Shown here: piece after piece, positions 26,760-36,262 of the stretch
How the letters are laid out: each line of letters begins with the position of its first letter
Numbering within the stretch: position 1 is the stretch's first letter
Assembly: GCA_963731105.1 (NCBI GenBank)
Contig: CAVSUM010000010.1
Span: 124,001 to 188,000, forward strand
Source: RPQJ01 sp963731105
GTDB taxonomy: Bacteria; Pseudomonadota; Gammaproteobacteria; Steroidobacterales; Steroidobacteraceae
Direction: 5' to 3'
DNA: 64,000 bases
Program-made: the position numbers and the translations under genes
Notes under the pieces: generated by a model
Seen by the model: only the letters and a program-made list of their open reading frames with translations
What the model was told of the DNA's origin: nothing
Databases searched by the model: none

Positions 26760-27961
26760 TGCCCGATCTCTTTGCGGCGCAACCACGCGATCGCGCGGGC
26801 GACGCCATCCTCGTCGATGTCGTGCACGTCCTCGCCGCGACCCAGGTCCGCCAGCAGGGTGATCGACAACTCGCCGCCCAGGTGCTCGCGGAACTCCGCG
26901 ACGCCGTCCAGCACCAGCAGCCGGCCGGACGCCGCACGCGACTCGAGCGCCGGGTGCCAGAGGTGGAAGCCGATCTGCTTCAGCATCGCGTACACGCGAT
27001 CCTCCGCCCCGGCCGGCAGCATGCCGACCTGCACCGAGTAGCGCGCGTCGAGCGCGACGCCGATCGCCACGGCCTCGCCGTGCCGCAGTTCATGTGCCGT
27101 GAGCGCCTCCAGCCGGTGCGCCACCCAGTGGCCATAGTCGAGCGGCCGCGCACTGCCGGACTCGAACGCATCGCCCCCCTGGCCGATCTGGCGCAGGTGC
27201 AGCTCGGCACAGCGGCGGATCATCCGGGCCGTCGCGGTCGGCTCGAAGGCGTGCAACGCAGCGGCGCTCGCCTCGAGCCACTCGAAGAACACCCGGTCGC
27301 GGATCAACGCGACCTTGACGGCCTCGGCGATGCCGGCGATGCGGTCGCGCGGGTGCAGCGTCCGCAGGAAGCGCGAATCGTTCAGCACCGCATGCGGCGG
27401 CGCGAAGCAGCCGAGGAAGTTCTTGCGCCCGAATGCATTGACGCCGTTCTTGACCCCGATGCCGGCGTCGTTCTGCGCCAGCACCGTCGTCGGCAGGCGC
27501 ACGTGACGCACGCCGCGGTGCGTCGTCGCCGCCACGTAGCCCACCAGGTCCAGCACCGCGCCACCGCCGATGCCGACCACGTACGAGTGGCGGTCGATGG
27601 CGAGGTCGGCGAGGCGCTGCTGCAGGCGCGTCACCAGCGCCGCGTCGTTCTTCGACTGCTCGCCCGCCGGCACGATCTCCGGCTCGGCGACCAGCTCGAG
27701 GGCCGTGCCGCGCCCCTTCGCATAAGCGGCGATCTCGTGCGTCAGGGCCGGCCAGCTCGCGGCCACATTGGCGTCGATGAACACCGCGAAGCGATGACGC
27801 TTGGCCGGCTCGAGGCGGCACAGCACGCGCTCGAACAGCGGGTTGTCGCGATCGAACACGCCTTCGGTGAAGTGCACCGGAAAGTCGTAGCGCACCGTGA
27901 ACTGCTGCTGGTAGACGGCAGCGTCGGGCAATTCGACGATTCGCGCTTTGTCGACGTTCAT
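26756..27961 (-). CDS. eboD: EboD: 3-dehydroquinate synthase-like sugar-phosphate cyclase
   Basis: About 401 residues, intact. NAD-binding GIGGGAVLDLVGY, then the substrate region LPTTVLAQNDAGIGVKNGVN, metal ligands in IAEAVKVALI (Glu), DYGHWVAHRLEAL (His) and LRHGEAVAIG (His). It belongs to the sugar-phosphate cyclase superfamily but is longer and more divergent than AroB, as EboD is. It should cyclise a sugar phosphate into a cyclitol-like ring. The ATG at 27961 has a GGGGAAA ribosome site; a GTG at 27997 overlapping the eboB stop is an alternative start adding 12 residues. Confidence 0.9.
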   Translation of the reverse strand: MNVDKARIVELPDAAVYQQQFTVRYDFPVHFTEGVFDRDNPLFERVLCRLEPAKRHRFAVFIDANVAASWPALTHEIAAYAKGRGTALELVAEPEIVPAGEQSKNDAALVTRLQQRLADLAIDRHSYVVGIGGGAVLDLVGYVAATTHRGVRHVRLPTTVLAQNDAGIGVKNGVNAFGRKNFLGCFAPPHAVLNDSRFLRTLHPRDRIAGIAEAVKVALIRDRVFFEWLEASAAALHAFEPTATARMIRRCAELHLRQIGQGGDAFESGSARPLDYGHWVAHRLEALTAHELRHGEAVAIGVALDARYSVQVGMLPAGAEDRVYAMLKQIGFHLWHPALESRAASGRLLVLDGVAEFREHLGGELSITLLADLGRGEDVHDIDEDGVARAIAWLRRKEIGQ

Positions 27962-27993
27962 GATTTTCCCCAGGTTCTCGTTGTTGTCCGGCG

Positions 27994-28920
27994 TCACTCG
28001 ATCAGCAGGCGCTCGTCGCGCTCCGGGATGACCGGCAACTCGCCCACGCCCGGCTCCTGGCCGCGCAGCACCGAGTTGCCCTCGAACAGCTGGCGCTGGT
28101 CGCGCGACTGCGGCGTGAGCCAGTGTTCCTCGCTGAATTGCCCGCTCTGGCCGAACGCCGCGAGCGCGTTGCCGTAGCAGATCGCCTCGACGTCGGCGCG
28201 CGGGATGCCGCGCTCGAGCATCAGGCGCGCGGTCTTCGGCACCGCGAGCGGGTCCGACTTGCCCCAGTCGGCGCTCGAGTCGATGAAGATGTGGTGCGAA
28301 CCGTACTGGCGCGCGATCTCCACCATGCGCTCGTTGCCCATCTTGGTCTGCGGGTACAGCGTGAAGGCCGCCCAGAAGCCGCGGTCGAGCACCTCGCGCA
28401 CGGTCTCCTCGTTGTTGTGGTCGATGACCACGCGGCCGGGCTCGAGGCCCATCTCGAGTGCGACGTCCATGCTGCGCGCGGTACCGCGCTTCTTGTCGCG
28501 GTGCGGCGTGTGCACCTGCACCAGCATGTCGAGGTCCTTCGCCAGCTGCAGCTGCGCCCGGTAGTACCGGTCCTCGGCCTCGGTCTGGTCGTCGTAGCCG
28601 ATTTCGCCGACCGCCACCACGCCTTCCTTGCCGAGGAACAACGGCAGCACGTCCATCACCTGCTCGGCGAGCGCCGCGTTGTTCGCTTCCTTGCTGTTGA
28701 GGCCGATGGTGCAGTAGTGGCGGATGCCGAACTGCGAGGCGCGGAAGCGTTCCCAGCCCACCAGGCTCGACAGGTAGTCGATGAACGTGCCGACGTGCGT
28801 GCGCGGCTGGCCGAGCCAGAACGCGGGCTCGATCACGGCGACGACGCCGGCCGCGGCCATGCGCTCGTAGTCGTCCGTGGTGCGGGCGCTCATGTGGATG
28901 TGCGGGTCGATGAACTTCAT
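27994..28920 (-). CDS. eboB: EboB: TatD-family metal-dependent hydrolase
   Basis: Intact 308-residue amidohydrolase-fold enzyme. Metal ligands by position: IDPHIHMSAR (HxH), AVGEIGYDD (Glu), VQVHTPHRDKK (His), VVIDHNNEET (His) and IDSSADWG (Asp). It is nearer to EboB than to nuclease-type TatD, with the distinctive TTDDYERMAAAGVVAVIEPA. ATG 28920 with an upstream GGAGAC ribosome site. It follows eboA after 22 bp and overlaps eboD if the latter uses GTG. Substrate unknown. Confidence 0.9.
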   Translation of the reverse strand: MKFIDPHIHMSARTTDDYERMAAAGVVAVIEPAFWLGQPRTHVGTFIDYLSSLVGWERFRASQFGIRHYCTIGLNSKEANNAALAEQVMDVLPLFLGKEGVVAVGEIGYDDQTEAEDRYYRAQLQLAKDLDMLVQVHTPHRDKKRGTARSMDVALEMGLEPGRVVIDHNNEETVREVLDRGFWAAFTLYPQTKMGNERMVEIARQYGSHHIFIDSSADWGKSDPLAVPKTARLMLERGIPRADVEAICYGNALAAFGQSGQFSEEHWLTPQSRDQRQLFEGNSVLRGQEPGVGELPVIPERDERLLIE

Positions 28921-28942
28921 GGTCGTCTCCGGTCGGACAGCG

Positions 28943-29748
28943 TCAGGCAGGGGCGGACGCGAGCAGCCGCGCCGCCTCCGGGTCGGGGGATTCGTGCAGC
29001 GCAGCGACGGCCGCCCGCTGCTCCTCGTCAGTGCCCTGCGCGAGCAGGCGGCGGAAATCGTCGAGCACCGCGCCGAGCCGCATACGGACCGACGCAGCGC
29101 CACAGCTCCGGGCTCACGACGCGGTGCGCCGCCCAGCGCTCGTGCGCGTAATCGCAGAGCATGCGGGCCAGGGCGGGATTGCGCCGTCACCTCGAGGCCG
29201 GCGACCGGATCCAGCGTGCTGCCCACGAACAACGCCTTGAGCACCATCTGGTTCCAGGCCTGCTCGTCGAAGTGCTCGGCCGGATAGGGGTTGCGGTGCG
29301 CCACCGCCTCGAACACGACGCGCATGTTGGAGCGGACGCCCTCCGCTGCGCGCAACGCGTGTCGCGGCGGATCCGGATAGAGCGGCAGGCCGCGATAGAA
29401 CGCCACCAGCTCGTCGATGTCTGCGGCCGCGCACAACCGGTCGAGGCGGTGGCTGATCTCTGCACCGTCCTGCGTGCTGGCCAGCAGCAGCAGCACGCGC
29501 GCCGCGTTGTCCGCCGTCCAGTCGCGCGGATCCCAGCCGGGACGGCTCGCAGTCGCCGCTCGCAGCTCATTGTCCGCCAGGGCGAGCGGCGCCTTGCCCA
29601 CACGGCGGGCGACCTGGCTCACCAGCAGGTACAGGTCGCGCTCGGTCGCTCCCGCCCTGAGCCGCGCCACTGCCTCACGAAGCCAGGTGCGGGCCGGGTC
29701 CGGCACTCGAGTCACCAACCACGATTCGAGCAGTTCGACCGGCTTCAT
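28943..29748 (-). CDS. eboA: EboA family protein (two frameshifts)
   Basis: EboA is a helical, ARM-like protein without known catalytic residues. The N-terminal part (MKPVELLESWLVTRVPDPAR to VAGLEVTA, about 185 residues) is in one frame. NPALARMLCDYAHERWAAHR then continues in a second (frame change near 29195) and LDDFRRLLAQGTDEEQ in a third (near 29085), ending with the TGA at 28943. Without correction the first frame runs on into eboB. The ATG overlaps the eboF stop by 4 bp (ATGA). The family name rests on sequence style plus its place between eboF and eboB. Confidence 0.78.
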
Positions 29749-31145
29749 GCGGCGCTCCGCGGCTGTGCTGCCGTCGAACCGAATACGTGCGCGAGCAGCA
29801 GGTCTTTGACATCGACGGCGGCCACGGGGCCGGCACCGAGCAGCTCGGGCCGCGTGGTGATGAACAGCGGGCCGTCGTCGGCGTGGTCGGTGAGGCGGCC
29901 GTGGGAGCCGCGCACCAGGGAGGCATCGAGCGAGATCACGTCCATCAGGTAACGCATACCAAGGAATTTCTGCGCCAGCCTTGCGGCAATCCGCAGTTTC
30001 GGCAGCCGCAGCGCCGGGTCGACGAACAGCTCGACCGGGTCGTAGCCGGGCTTGCGGTGGATGTCCACGGTCCGGGCGTAGTCCGGGGCCCGGTCGTCGT
30101 CGAGGAAATGATAGTAGGTGAACCAGCTATGCGCGTCGGCGATGGCCACGAGCTCGCCCGAGCGCGGGTGGTCGAGGCCGAGGCCGCGCTTGCCCTCGGC
30201 GTCCAGCACGCGCTCCACGCCCGGCAGCGACCGCAGCAGCTGCGCCACCTCGGGCACGCGTTCCGGACGCGCGACATAGACGTGGGCGAGCTGGTGATCG
30301 GCCACGGCAAACGCCTCGGAGGCACCCGCGTCGAGCTGCTCGCGACCCAGCTCCTCGCGCACCGCGAGCAGGCCCGCCTCGCGCAATGCGCGATTGATGT
30401 GCACCGGCCGATCGACCGCGGTGATGCCGTACTCCGACAGCACCACGACCTCGGCATCCATGTGGCGTGCCGCGTCGATCAGCTCGCCGCAGATCTCGTC
30501 GACGGCGGCAACGTCACGCGCGATGGCGGGGTCCGCCGGCCCGAGGCGCTGCAGGTTGTAGTCGAGGTGCGGCAGGTAGACGAGCGTCAATGTCGGCCGC
30601 TGTTGCCCGAAGATGCGCAGCGCACAGCGACCGATCCAGCGCGTCGACTCGATGTCGGCGGTCGGCCCCCAGAAGCGGAACAGCGGAAACTGACCGAGCT
30701 CGCGGTTGAGCTCGTCGCGCAGGCCGGCCGGTTGCGTGTAGATGTCGGGCAGCTTGCGGCCGTCGGCCGGGTACATCGGGCGCGGCGTCACGGTCCAGTC
30801 GGCCGTCGCGTACATGTTGTACCACCAGAACAGCTTGGCGCAGGTGAACGACGCGTCGCGCCGCTGCGCCGCCTCCCACACCTTCTCGCCGTGCACCAGA
30901 CGGTTCGACTGCCGCCACAACCACACTTCGGACAGGTCGCGGAAATACCAACCATTGGCGACGATGCCGTGTTCGCTTGGCAGCGTGCCGGTGAGCAAGG
31001 TCGATTGCACGGTGGCCGTCACCGCCGGCGTCACCGTCGTCAACGGCCGCAACCCGCCACCGGCGGCCAGCGCGCGAAGGTGCGGCGCGTGCTGCAGCAG
31101 CGACGGCGTGAGGCCGACCACGTTGAGCACCAGCGTGCGCCTCAT
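29745..31145 (-). CDS. eboF: EboF: alkaline-phosphatase-superfamily phosphodiesterase/pyrophosphatase
   Basis: Intact 466-residue protein of the nucleotide pyrophosphatase/phosphodiesterase type. The nucleophile region is VTATVQSTLLTGTLPSEHGI (Thr or Ser), metal ligands are in PHLDYNLQRLG and VVLSEYGITAVDRPVHINRA. No signal peptide is obvious, so a cytoplasmic role on a phosphate ester intermediate is likely. It overlaps fni upstream and eboA downstream, each by 4 bp. Confidence 0.88.
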   Translation of the reverse strand: MRRTLVLNVVGLTPSLLQHAPHLRALAAGGGLRPLTTVTPAVTATVQSTLLTGTLPSEHGIVANGWYFRDLSEVWLWRQSNRLVHGEKVWEAAQRRDASFTCAKLFWWYNMYATADWTVTPRPMYPADGRKLPDIYTQPAGLRDELNRELGQFPLFRFWGPTADIESTRWIGRCALRIFGQQRPTLTLVYLPHLDYNLQRLGPADPAIARDVAAVDEICGELIDAARHMDAEVVVLSEYGITAVDRPVHINRALREAGLLAVREELGREQLDAGASEAFAVADHQLAHVYVARPERVPEVAQLLRSLPGVERVLDAEGKRGLGLDHPRSGELVAIADAHSWFTYYHFLDDDRAPDYARTVDIHRKPGYDPVELFVDPALRLPKLRIAARLAQKFLGMRYLMDVISLDASLVRGSHGRLTDHADDGPLFITTRPELLGAGPVAAVDVKDLLLAHVFGSTAAQPRSAA

Positions 31146-32209
31146 GCGGCGCCTCCATCGGTCTCATGCGCCACATCCGGCGTCACCCGCCGCAACTTGC
31201 CGCGCAGGTCCGTGACTCGTGCCGACCCGGTCGCGAACATGCAGATGCGCAGTTCGTCGAGGGTGTCCTGCACGAAGCTGCGCAGCGCGGCCTCGCCTGC
31301 TTCCGCGCGCAGCAGGAACGGCCGCGCCATCGCGCCGAGGTCCGCGCCGAGCGCGATCGCCTTGGCGAGGTCCACGCCATTGCGTAGTCCGCCCGAAGCG
31401 ACCAGTGGAATATCCGGCGCAGCGCGGCGCACGTTCAGGATCGATCGGCTCGTCGGAATGCCCCACTCGCCGAACCGCTCGCCCAGTGCGCGCAGCCGCT
31501 CGTCCGTGGCGCAGAATGCTTCGACCTTGGCCCACGAGGTGCCACCAGCGCCCGAGCAATCGATGCCGGCGACGCCGCAGTCGACGAGCCTCGCGGCCGT
31601 CGTCGTCGTCATGCCGAAGCCGACCTCGCGCGCGAACACCGGGACCTTGTCCGACTCGAGGGCGCGGCAGACCTGCGCGAGGCGAGCACCGACGTTGCGA
31701 AAGTCCCGGTCGCCGTTCTTCACGGCCTCCTGCATCGGGTTGAGATGCACGAACAGCGCGTCGGCGCCGATCATGTCCACCGCCCGACGCGCGTCGTCCG
31801 CCCCGTAGCCAGCGGCAAGCTGCGCGGCACCGAGGTTGGCGAACAACGGCACGTGCGGGGCCACGTCGCGCACGCGGAAATATGCTGCACACTCCTCGCG
31901 CTCGAGGGCGATGCGCTGGCTGCCGACGCCGAAGGCCAGGCCAAATTCCTCGGCCACCGCAGCGAGCCGCCGGTTGATCTCGAGCCCGCGCCGCGTGCCG
32001 CCGGTCATCGGCGCGATCATCAGCGGGGCGCGCAGCGCACGCCCGGCAATGGCGGCGGACAGGTCGAGCGTCGCGAGCGACAACTCGGGCAGCGCCTCGT
32101 TGTCGAATTCGTAGTCCGCGAATCCCGTGGACTTGCGGTACTCGACGGACTGCGTCAGGCAGGCCTCGATGTGCCGCAGCTTCACCCCGGGGTCGTATGG
32201 CGCATCCAT
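31142..32209 (-). CDS. fni: Type 2 isopentenyl-diphosphate delta-isomerase
   Basis: FMN- and NADPH-dependent enzyme interconverting IPP and DMAPP. 355 residues, TIM barrel. Marks: APLMIAPMTGGTRRGLEINR, FGVGSQRIAL, VHLNPMQEAVKNGDRDF, REVGFGM, GIDCSGAGGTSWAKVE, VASGGLRNGVDLAKAIALGA. The ATG at 32209 lies 3 bp from the TonB-receptor stop and the gene overlaps eboF by 4 bp. Its place inside the ebo operon suggests supply of allylic prenyl units to the EboC step. Confidence 0.95.
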   Translation of the reverse strand: MDAPYDPGVKLRHIEACLTQSVEYRKSTGFADYEFDNEALPELSLATLDLSAAIAGRALRAPLMIAPMTGGTRRGLEINRRLAAVAEEFGLAFGVGSQRIALEREECAAYFRVRDVAPHVPLFANLGAAQLAAGYGADDARRAVDMIGADALFVHLNPMQEAVKNGDRDFRNVGARLAQVCRALESDKVPVFAREVGFGMTTTTAARLVDCGVAGIDCSGAGGTSWAKVEAFCATDERLRALGERFGEWGIPTSRSILNVRRAAPDIPLVASGGLRNGVDLAKAIALGADLGAMARPFLLRAEAGEAALRSFVQDTLDELRICMFATGSARVTDLRGKLRRVTPDVAHETDGGAA

Positions 32210-32211
32210 GG

Positions 32212-34329
32212 TCAGAGCTGCAGCGCCACGCTGGCGATGAGGTTGCGGCCCGGCTCGTTCAGGCCGGACCCGTGGATCCGGTAGTCCTGGTTGAAGAGGT
32301 TGTCGATCGCGAGTGACATCGTGAGCTGCGGCGCGGCGCGCCACTCGGAACGCAGGCTCACCACGGTGTAGCCCGGCGTGCCCCCGGGCGGGATGCGCTG
32401 CACGTCCTGTTTGTCGCGCGTCGACAGCTCGTCCTGCTCGTCGGCGTGCTCGACCAGCGCCTCGAGGCGCCATTGCTCGTCGGCGCCGGTCCAGCGCGCG
32501 CCGAGACGCCACATCGTCGGCATCAGCACGTCGAGCGGCTCGGTAACCGGCTGCGCCGCGGCACCGGCCGGATAGGCATCGCCCTCGCCGTCGATCAGCA
32601 TGCCGCCCGCGAACAGCGCGACCTGCGGCATCGGACTGAAGCTCGCCTCTGCCTCGACACCGCGCACGTTCGATTCACCGGCATTGACCTTGGTGACTTC
32701 CACCTGCCCGCCGATGGTGCGCCCGGTCGGCGCCCGGATCACGACGTCCTCGCCGCGGGTGTCGAAGTACGCGGCCTGCACGCTCCAGCGACCGGACAGC
32801 AGCTTGAAGCCCGCTTCCCACGACAGGTAGGTCTCGGGATCGAGGCCGGGACTCGGCGTCTCCAGCTCGCCCGAGCGGGCCACGTCCAGCCGCGTCAGGT
32901 CCGAGAGGTTGGGCGCCCGGAACGCCTGCGCGACGCCCGCGTACAGCAGCCACGGGCCGTCGGCCACCGGCGTGAACCCGAGTCGCGCGCTGCCCGAGAA
33001 GTTGTCCCAGTCGTCCTCGAGCGACGACACCGCAAAGGTCACCGGGTCCTCGACCTTGTTCGCGTCGACCGCCGCCTGTGTGTAGCGGGCAGACACAGTC
33101 GCGGTGAAACGCGGCGTCAACGTGACGATTGCCTGGCCGAACAGCCCGGACAGGTCATAGCGCGCGTCGTCGGCCACCGGTCCCTGCGCGTGGACGCGAC
33201 GATACGAGCCGTTGGCGTTGTACTCGACGTTGTAGCTCGACACATCGTCGCCGTAGTAGTCCGCGCCGTACAGCCACTGGGTGCGGCCCGTGCGCTTCTC
33301 GAACTGCACCCACATGCCGAGCGTGCGCACGTCGAAGCCCAGCTCGTCGAAGCGCAGGTTGCTGCGCAGCCGGTACTGGTCCTCGTTCTGCTCCTGGTAC
33401 GAGACGCTCGCGCGCACCGTGTCGGCCAGCGCGCCGAGCCCGTCGTGGCGCAGCTGCAGGTAGCCGAGCTGCCGCCGCTGGTCGAACACCAGCGCGCGAT
33501 CGGTGCCGGCCTGCGTGCCGTTCCAGCGGATGCCGTAGATGGTACGGTGCGTGCGCCACGCGTCGTCCTGGTCGACGAACTGGTAGCCAGCGATGAACGT
33601 GGTGCGTTCGTCGAGGTCGTACTCGACTCGCGCATCCGCGTTCCGCTCGTCGTAGCCCGTCCTTGGCTGCACGCCGGTGCCGCCGCCGGCCTCGACGTCA
33701 CCGTAATCCCTGTAGGTGACCCCGCCGCGCGCCCGCAACGCATCGCTGCGATACAACGCTTCCGCCCGGCCGGTCTGCGAGGACTCCGCATCGGCATAGC
33801 GATACAGCAGGCGCGGCGCGAAGCCGGCGTTACCAGCATCCGCGATGTCGGTGATCACGTTGACCACGCCACCGATGGCGTCGCTGCCGTACGGCACTGC
33901 CGCCGTGCCCTTCAACACTTCGACGCTCTGCAGCGAGTACGGATCGACGGTGTTCCAGTACTGGTTCGGCCCTTCCCGGAACGCGGAATTGTTGAGGCGG
34001 ATGCCGTCCACCAGCAGCACGTTGCGAAAGCCGGTGAAGCCGCGAATGAACGGCGAGCCCTGGCCGTTCGCGGTCTTCTGCACCATCACGCCGGTCACTT
34101 CGCCGAGCGCCTCGGGCAGGGTGCGCGACTGGTACAGCAACTGCACCGTCTCGGCCGACCTTGCATACACCAGCGCCGGCACGTCGAACGCGCGCATCGG
34201 CAGGCGCGTGGCGGTGACCACGATCTGCTCGAGCTCGACCGGTGGCGCGTCGGCGGCGCGTGCGCCCGGCAGCAGGACCGGTGGCGCAAGCATCACCAGT
34301 CCCCAGCGGACGATGGCGGATCCCGGCAT
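32212..34329 (-). CDS. TonB-dependent outer-membrane receptor
   Basis: Intact 705-residue beta-barrel receptor. Signal peptide to about residue 25 (LLPGARAAD), a TonB-box-like LEQIVVTATR, the plug domain (LPEALGEVTGVMVQKTA, SPFIRGFTGFRNVLLVDGIR, PYGSDAIGGVVNVI) and a 22-strand-size barrel ending LIASVALQL with hydrophobic C-terminal strand. It resembles hemoglobin/vitamin B12-type receptors in size. In this operon it most likely carries the pathway product or a metal complex of it across the outer membrane; that is inference from co-transcription (3 bp before fni, 6 bp after the YdjY-like gene). Confidence 0.93.
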   Translation of the reverse strand: MPGSAIVRWGLVMLAPPVLLPGARAADAPPVELEQIVVTATRLPMRAFDVPALVYARSAETVQLLYQSRTLPEALGEVTGVMVQKTANGQGSPFIRGFTGFRNVLLVDGIRLNNSAFREGPNQYWNTVDPYSLQSVEVLKGTAAVPYGSDAIGGVVNVITDIADAGNAGFAPRLLYRYADAESSQTGRAEALYRSDALRARGGVTYRDYGDVEAGGGTGVQPRTGYDERNADARVEYDLDERTTFIAGYQFVDQDDAWRTHRTIYGIRWNGTQAGTDRALVFDQRRQLGYLQLRHDGLGALADTVRASVSYQEQNEDQYRLRSNLRFDELGFDVRTLGMWVQFEKRTGRTQWLYGADYYGDDVSSYNVEYNANGSYRRVHAQGPVADDARYDLSGLFGQAIVTLTPRFTATVSARYTQAAVDANKVEDPVTFAVSSLEDDWDNFSGSARLGFTPVADGPWLLYAGVAQAFRAPNLSDLTRLDVARSGELETPSPGLDPETYLSWEAGFKLLSGRWSVQAAYFDTRGEDVVIRAPTGRTIGGQVEVTKVNAGESNVRGVEAEASFSPMPQVALFAGGMLIDGEGDAYPAGAAAQPVTEPLDVLMPTMWRLGARWTGADEQWRLEALVEHADEQDELSTRDKQDVQRIPPGGTPGYTVVSLRSEWRAAPQLTMSLAIDNLFNQDYRIHGSGLNEPGRNLIASVALQL

Positions 34330-34335
34330 GGTTGC

Positions 34336-35103
34336 CTACTTCGCGGCCTGCGGCACCGTGACGATCAGCTCCACGGCCGACCCGACGGGCGGCAGCACTT
34401 CGGGATTGCCCTGCACGGATCCATAAGCGCCGATGCCGAGCCCTGCGCGGTGGTCGATGATGCAGGCCGGATCGTGCACGAAGCCGACCAGCGTGCCGGT
34501 CGCATCAGCGACGAAGCGCCCATCACTGCCTTGCAGGAACGAGCCGGTGTAGGTCCATTCCTCCGGCGGCGTCGCGGCCTGCGGCTGCGCCGCGGGCTTG
34601 GGTGCGCCTCGGGGCTGCGCGGCAAGATTCAGCACCTCCTGCGCGGACTTGGTCACCGTGGTGCCGCCAGCCTGCCAGCGCACGCTCAACTGCACGGCCG
34701 GCCCCTGGCGCGGCTTGCGCTCGAACTCGGCCCCTGCCCCGGGTTGCGGCGCCTCGAGACCCAGCAGGATGCACGCGAGGTTGAACTCGGTGCCGCGCGC
34801 ATCGACCTCGAGCAGGCTCTCGTAGCCCTTCATGCCACCGGGACTGACCGCGATGTACTCGAGGGGCACGCCATCGAGGTGCAGTACGCGGCCGGGCACT
34901 GTGAACTGTCGTGCGTTGCGGTCGACGGTGATCGCGCCGATCTGGTAGCGGCCACCGCCGAGGTCCTTTACCGGCGGGGGCTCCTGTGGTGGCGGAGGTG
35001 GCGGCATCTGCGCGAGAGCGCAGTTCGCAGCGACGAGCGCGACGAACGCGAGGGCGGTCCGGAACGACGGCATGGTGAGGTGCTGAGTTGTTTTCGTAGT
35101 CAT
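34336..35103 (-). CDS. YdjY-like exported protein
   Basis: About 255 residues with a signal peptide (to about residue 32, NCALAQ) and a Pro-rich linker. The core from GGGRYQIGAITVDRNARQF to FNLACILLGLEAP resembles YdjY domains (a periplasmic fold seen beside iron-sulfur or redox proteins). C-terminal half contains GTLVGFVHDPACIIDHRAGL. Start ATG 35103; the internal ATG at 35073 is an alternative. It precedes the TonB receptor by 6 bp. Role unknown; perhaps substrate handling in the periplasm. Confidence 0.7.
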   Translation of the reverse strand: MTTKTTQHLTMPSFRTALAFVALVAANCALAQMPPPPPPQEPPPVKDLGGGRYQIGAITVDRNARQFTVPGRVLHLDGVPLEYIAVSPGGMKGYESLLEVDARGTEFNLACILLGLEAPQPGAGAEFERKPRQGPAVQLSVRWQAGGTTVTKSAQEVLNLAAQPRGAPKPAAQPQAATPPEEWTYTGSFLQGSDGRFVADATGTLVGFVHDPACIIDHRAGLGIGAYGSVQGNPEVLPPVGSAVELIVTVPQAAK

Positions 35104-35254
35104 GATCGCCTTGCAAGACACGGGCCAGCGGCAGCGTTGGTGCGCCACTGGCGTGCAATACTCGTTGATTCAGCGGGTTAGGCAATACGCGGCGTGGACT
35201 GCCGCGACGGGAACTGGCTGGAATGTGCCAGCCGTGGCCGGAAAGCGGCCACGC
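35104..35254. promoter_or_regulatory. Gap inside the ebo operon with two hairpins
   Basis: The only sizeable gap (151 bp) in the 13.7-kb operon. It holds the perfect hairpin GTGGCCG-GAAAG-CGGCCAC (35234-35252) and GGCTGG-AATGTG-CCAGCC (35216-35233) just after the methyltransferase gene, without a U-run. It could attenuate read-through from the first two genes or carry a second promoter. No consensus promoter is certain. Confidence 0.45.
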
Positions 35255-36262
35255 CTACGACACCGCGCCCGACACCACGCGATGTGGCATGGGAGGCGGC
35301 AGCGAGCACGTCGCGACGCTGTCGAAGCCTGCATCACGCATCCAGCGGGCGATGTCGGCATCGGCGTGTACCGTGCCGTGCGGTGCGGTCAGCGCCATGT
35401 TCAGGCCGAACAGCGCTGCAAATGGCGGCGAGCAACCGCCCGCGTCGGTGAACACGTCGCTCACCGCCAGCAACCCGCCCGGCACCAGAGCCGCGCGTGC
35501 CTTGTCGATCAGCCGCCGGCACGAGGCCTCGTGTTCGCGATGGAACATGCCCGACATCAGTACCACGTCGTAGCCGCTGCCGAACTCGGCCGTGTGGTAG
35601 TCGCCATCGCGCAGCGCGACCCGTTCGCCGGCACCCGCCGCCGCCACGATCTCGCGCGCCACCGCCGCCACGCCCGGCAGTTCGAGGACCTCGGCGTGCA
35701 GGCCCGGGTAACGCCCGGTGAGCAGGATCGAATACGTGCCCGGTCCGCCGCCCACGTCGAGCAGCCGGCGACGCCCGGTGAGATCGAGCACTTCGACCAG
35801 TGCGCGCGCAATGCCCATGGCGCGCCCATGCATCGAGTGCACGAACGTACGGGTATGGGCCGGGTCGTCGCCGAGGTAGGTTTCGGCTGCGAGCGCCGGC
35901 TGGCCCGATCGCAATGCTTCCTCGAGCCGGCCCCAGGTCGCGTACAGCGGATCGCTGTAACGCATCGCACCGCCCATGTAGGCGGGACTGGTCGAGACGA
36001 GAAACGCTGCGGCGACGGGCGAATTCGCGAACCCGCCGTCGTGCTGCTCGAGCAGGCCGAGCGACGCGAGCACGCGCAGCAGCAGGCCGGTCATGCGCGC
36101 GTCGAGCCCGAGCGCCGCAGCAACCTGCTCGACGCTGCGCGGTCCGCTCGCCAGCTGGTCGAACAGTTGCAGGCGATTGGCGGTGAGCAGCGCCTGGCTG
36201 TCCCAGTACGCAGTGGTGAGGCGGACGATCGGCCCCGGGTCGGGCATGGCGGGACGGTTCAT
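35255..36262 (-). CDS. SAM-dependent O-methyltransferase with N-terminal dimerisation domain
   Basis: 335 residues in the layout of acetylserotonin/hydroxyindole-type O-methyltransferases. Winged-helix dimerisation domain (residues 10-100, GPRSVEQVAAALGLDARM), then Rossmann methyltransferase with LLDVGGGPGTYSILL (SAM loop, about 170-185) and GDYHTAEFGSGYDVVLMSG. Such enzymes methylate hydroxyl groups of secondary metabolites. The ATG overlaps the radical SAM stop by 4 bp (ATGA), tying it to the ebo operon. Confidence 0.9.
   Translation of the reverse strand: MNRPAMPDPGPIVRLTTAYWDSQALLTANRLQLFDQLASGPRSVEQVAAALGLDARMTGLLLRVLASLGLLEQHDGGFANSPVAAAFLVSTSPAYMGGAMRYSDPLYATWGRLEEALRSGQPALAAETYLGDDPAHTRTFVHSMHGRAMGIARALVEVLDLTGRRRLLDVGGGPGTYSILLTGRYPGLHAEVLELPGVAAVAREIVAAAGAGERVALRDGDYHTAEFGSGYDVVLMSGMFHREHEASCRRLIDKARAALVPGGLLAVSDVFTDAGGCSPPFAALFGLNMALTAPHGTVHADADIARWMRDAGFDSVATCSLPPPMPHRVVSGAVS

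Noticed and set aside
27994..29748. An EboA-EboB fusion protein
   Set aside because: The join is an arginine-rich out-of-frame stretch; the true EboA end (LLAQGTDEEQ, stop at 28943) and a ribosome site before eboB are visible.
32446..35181. Open frame of 911 codons opposite the TonB receptor
   Set aside because: Shadow of the receptor and YdjY-like genes; composition typical of antisense frames.
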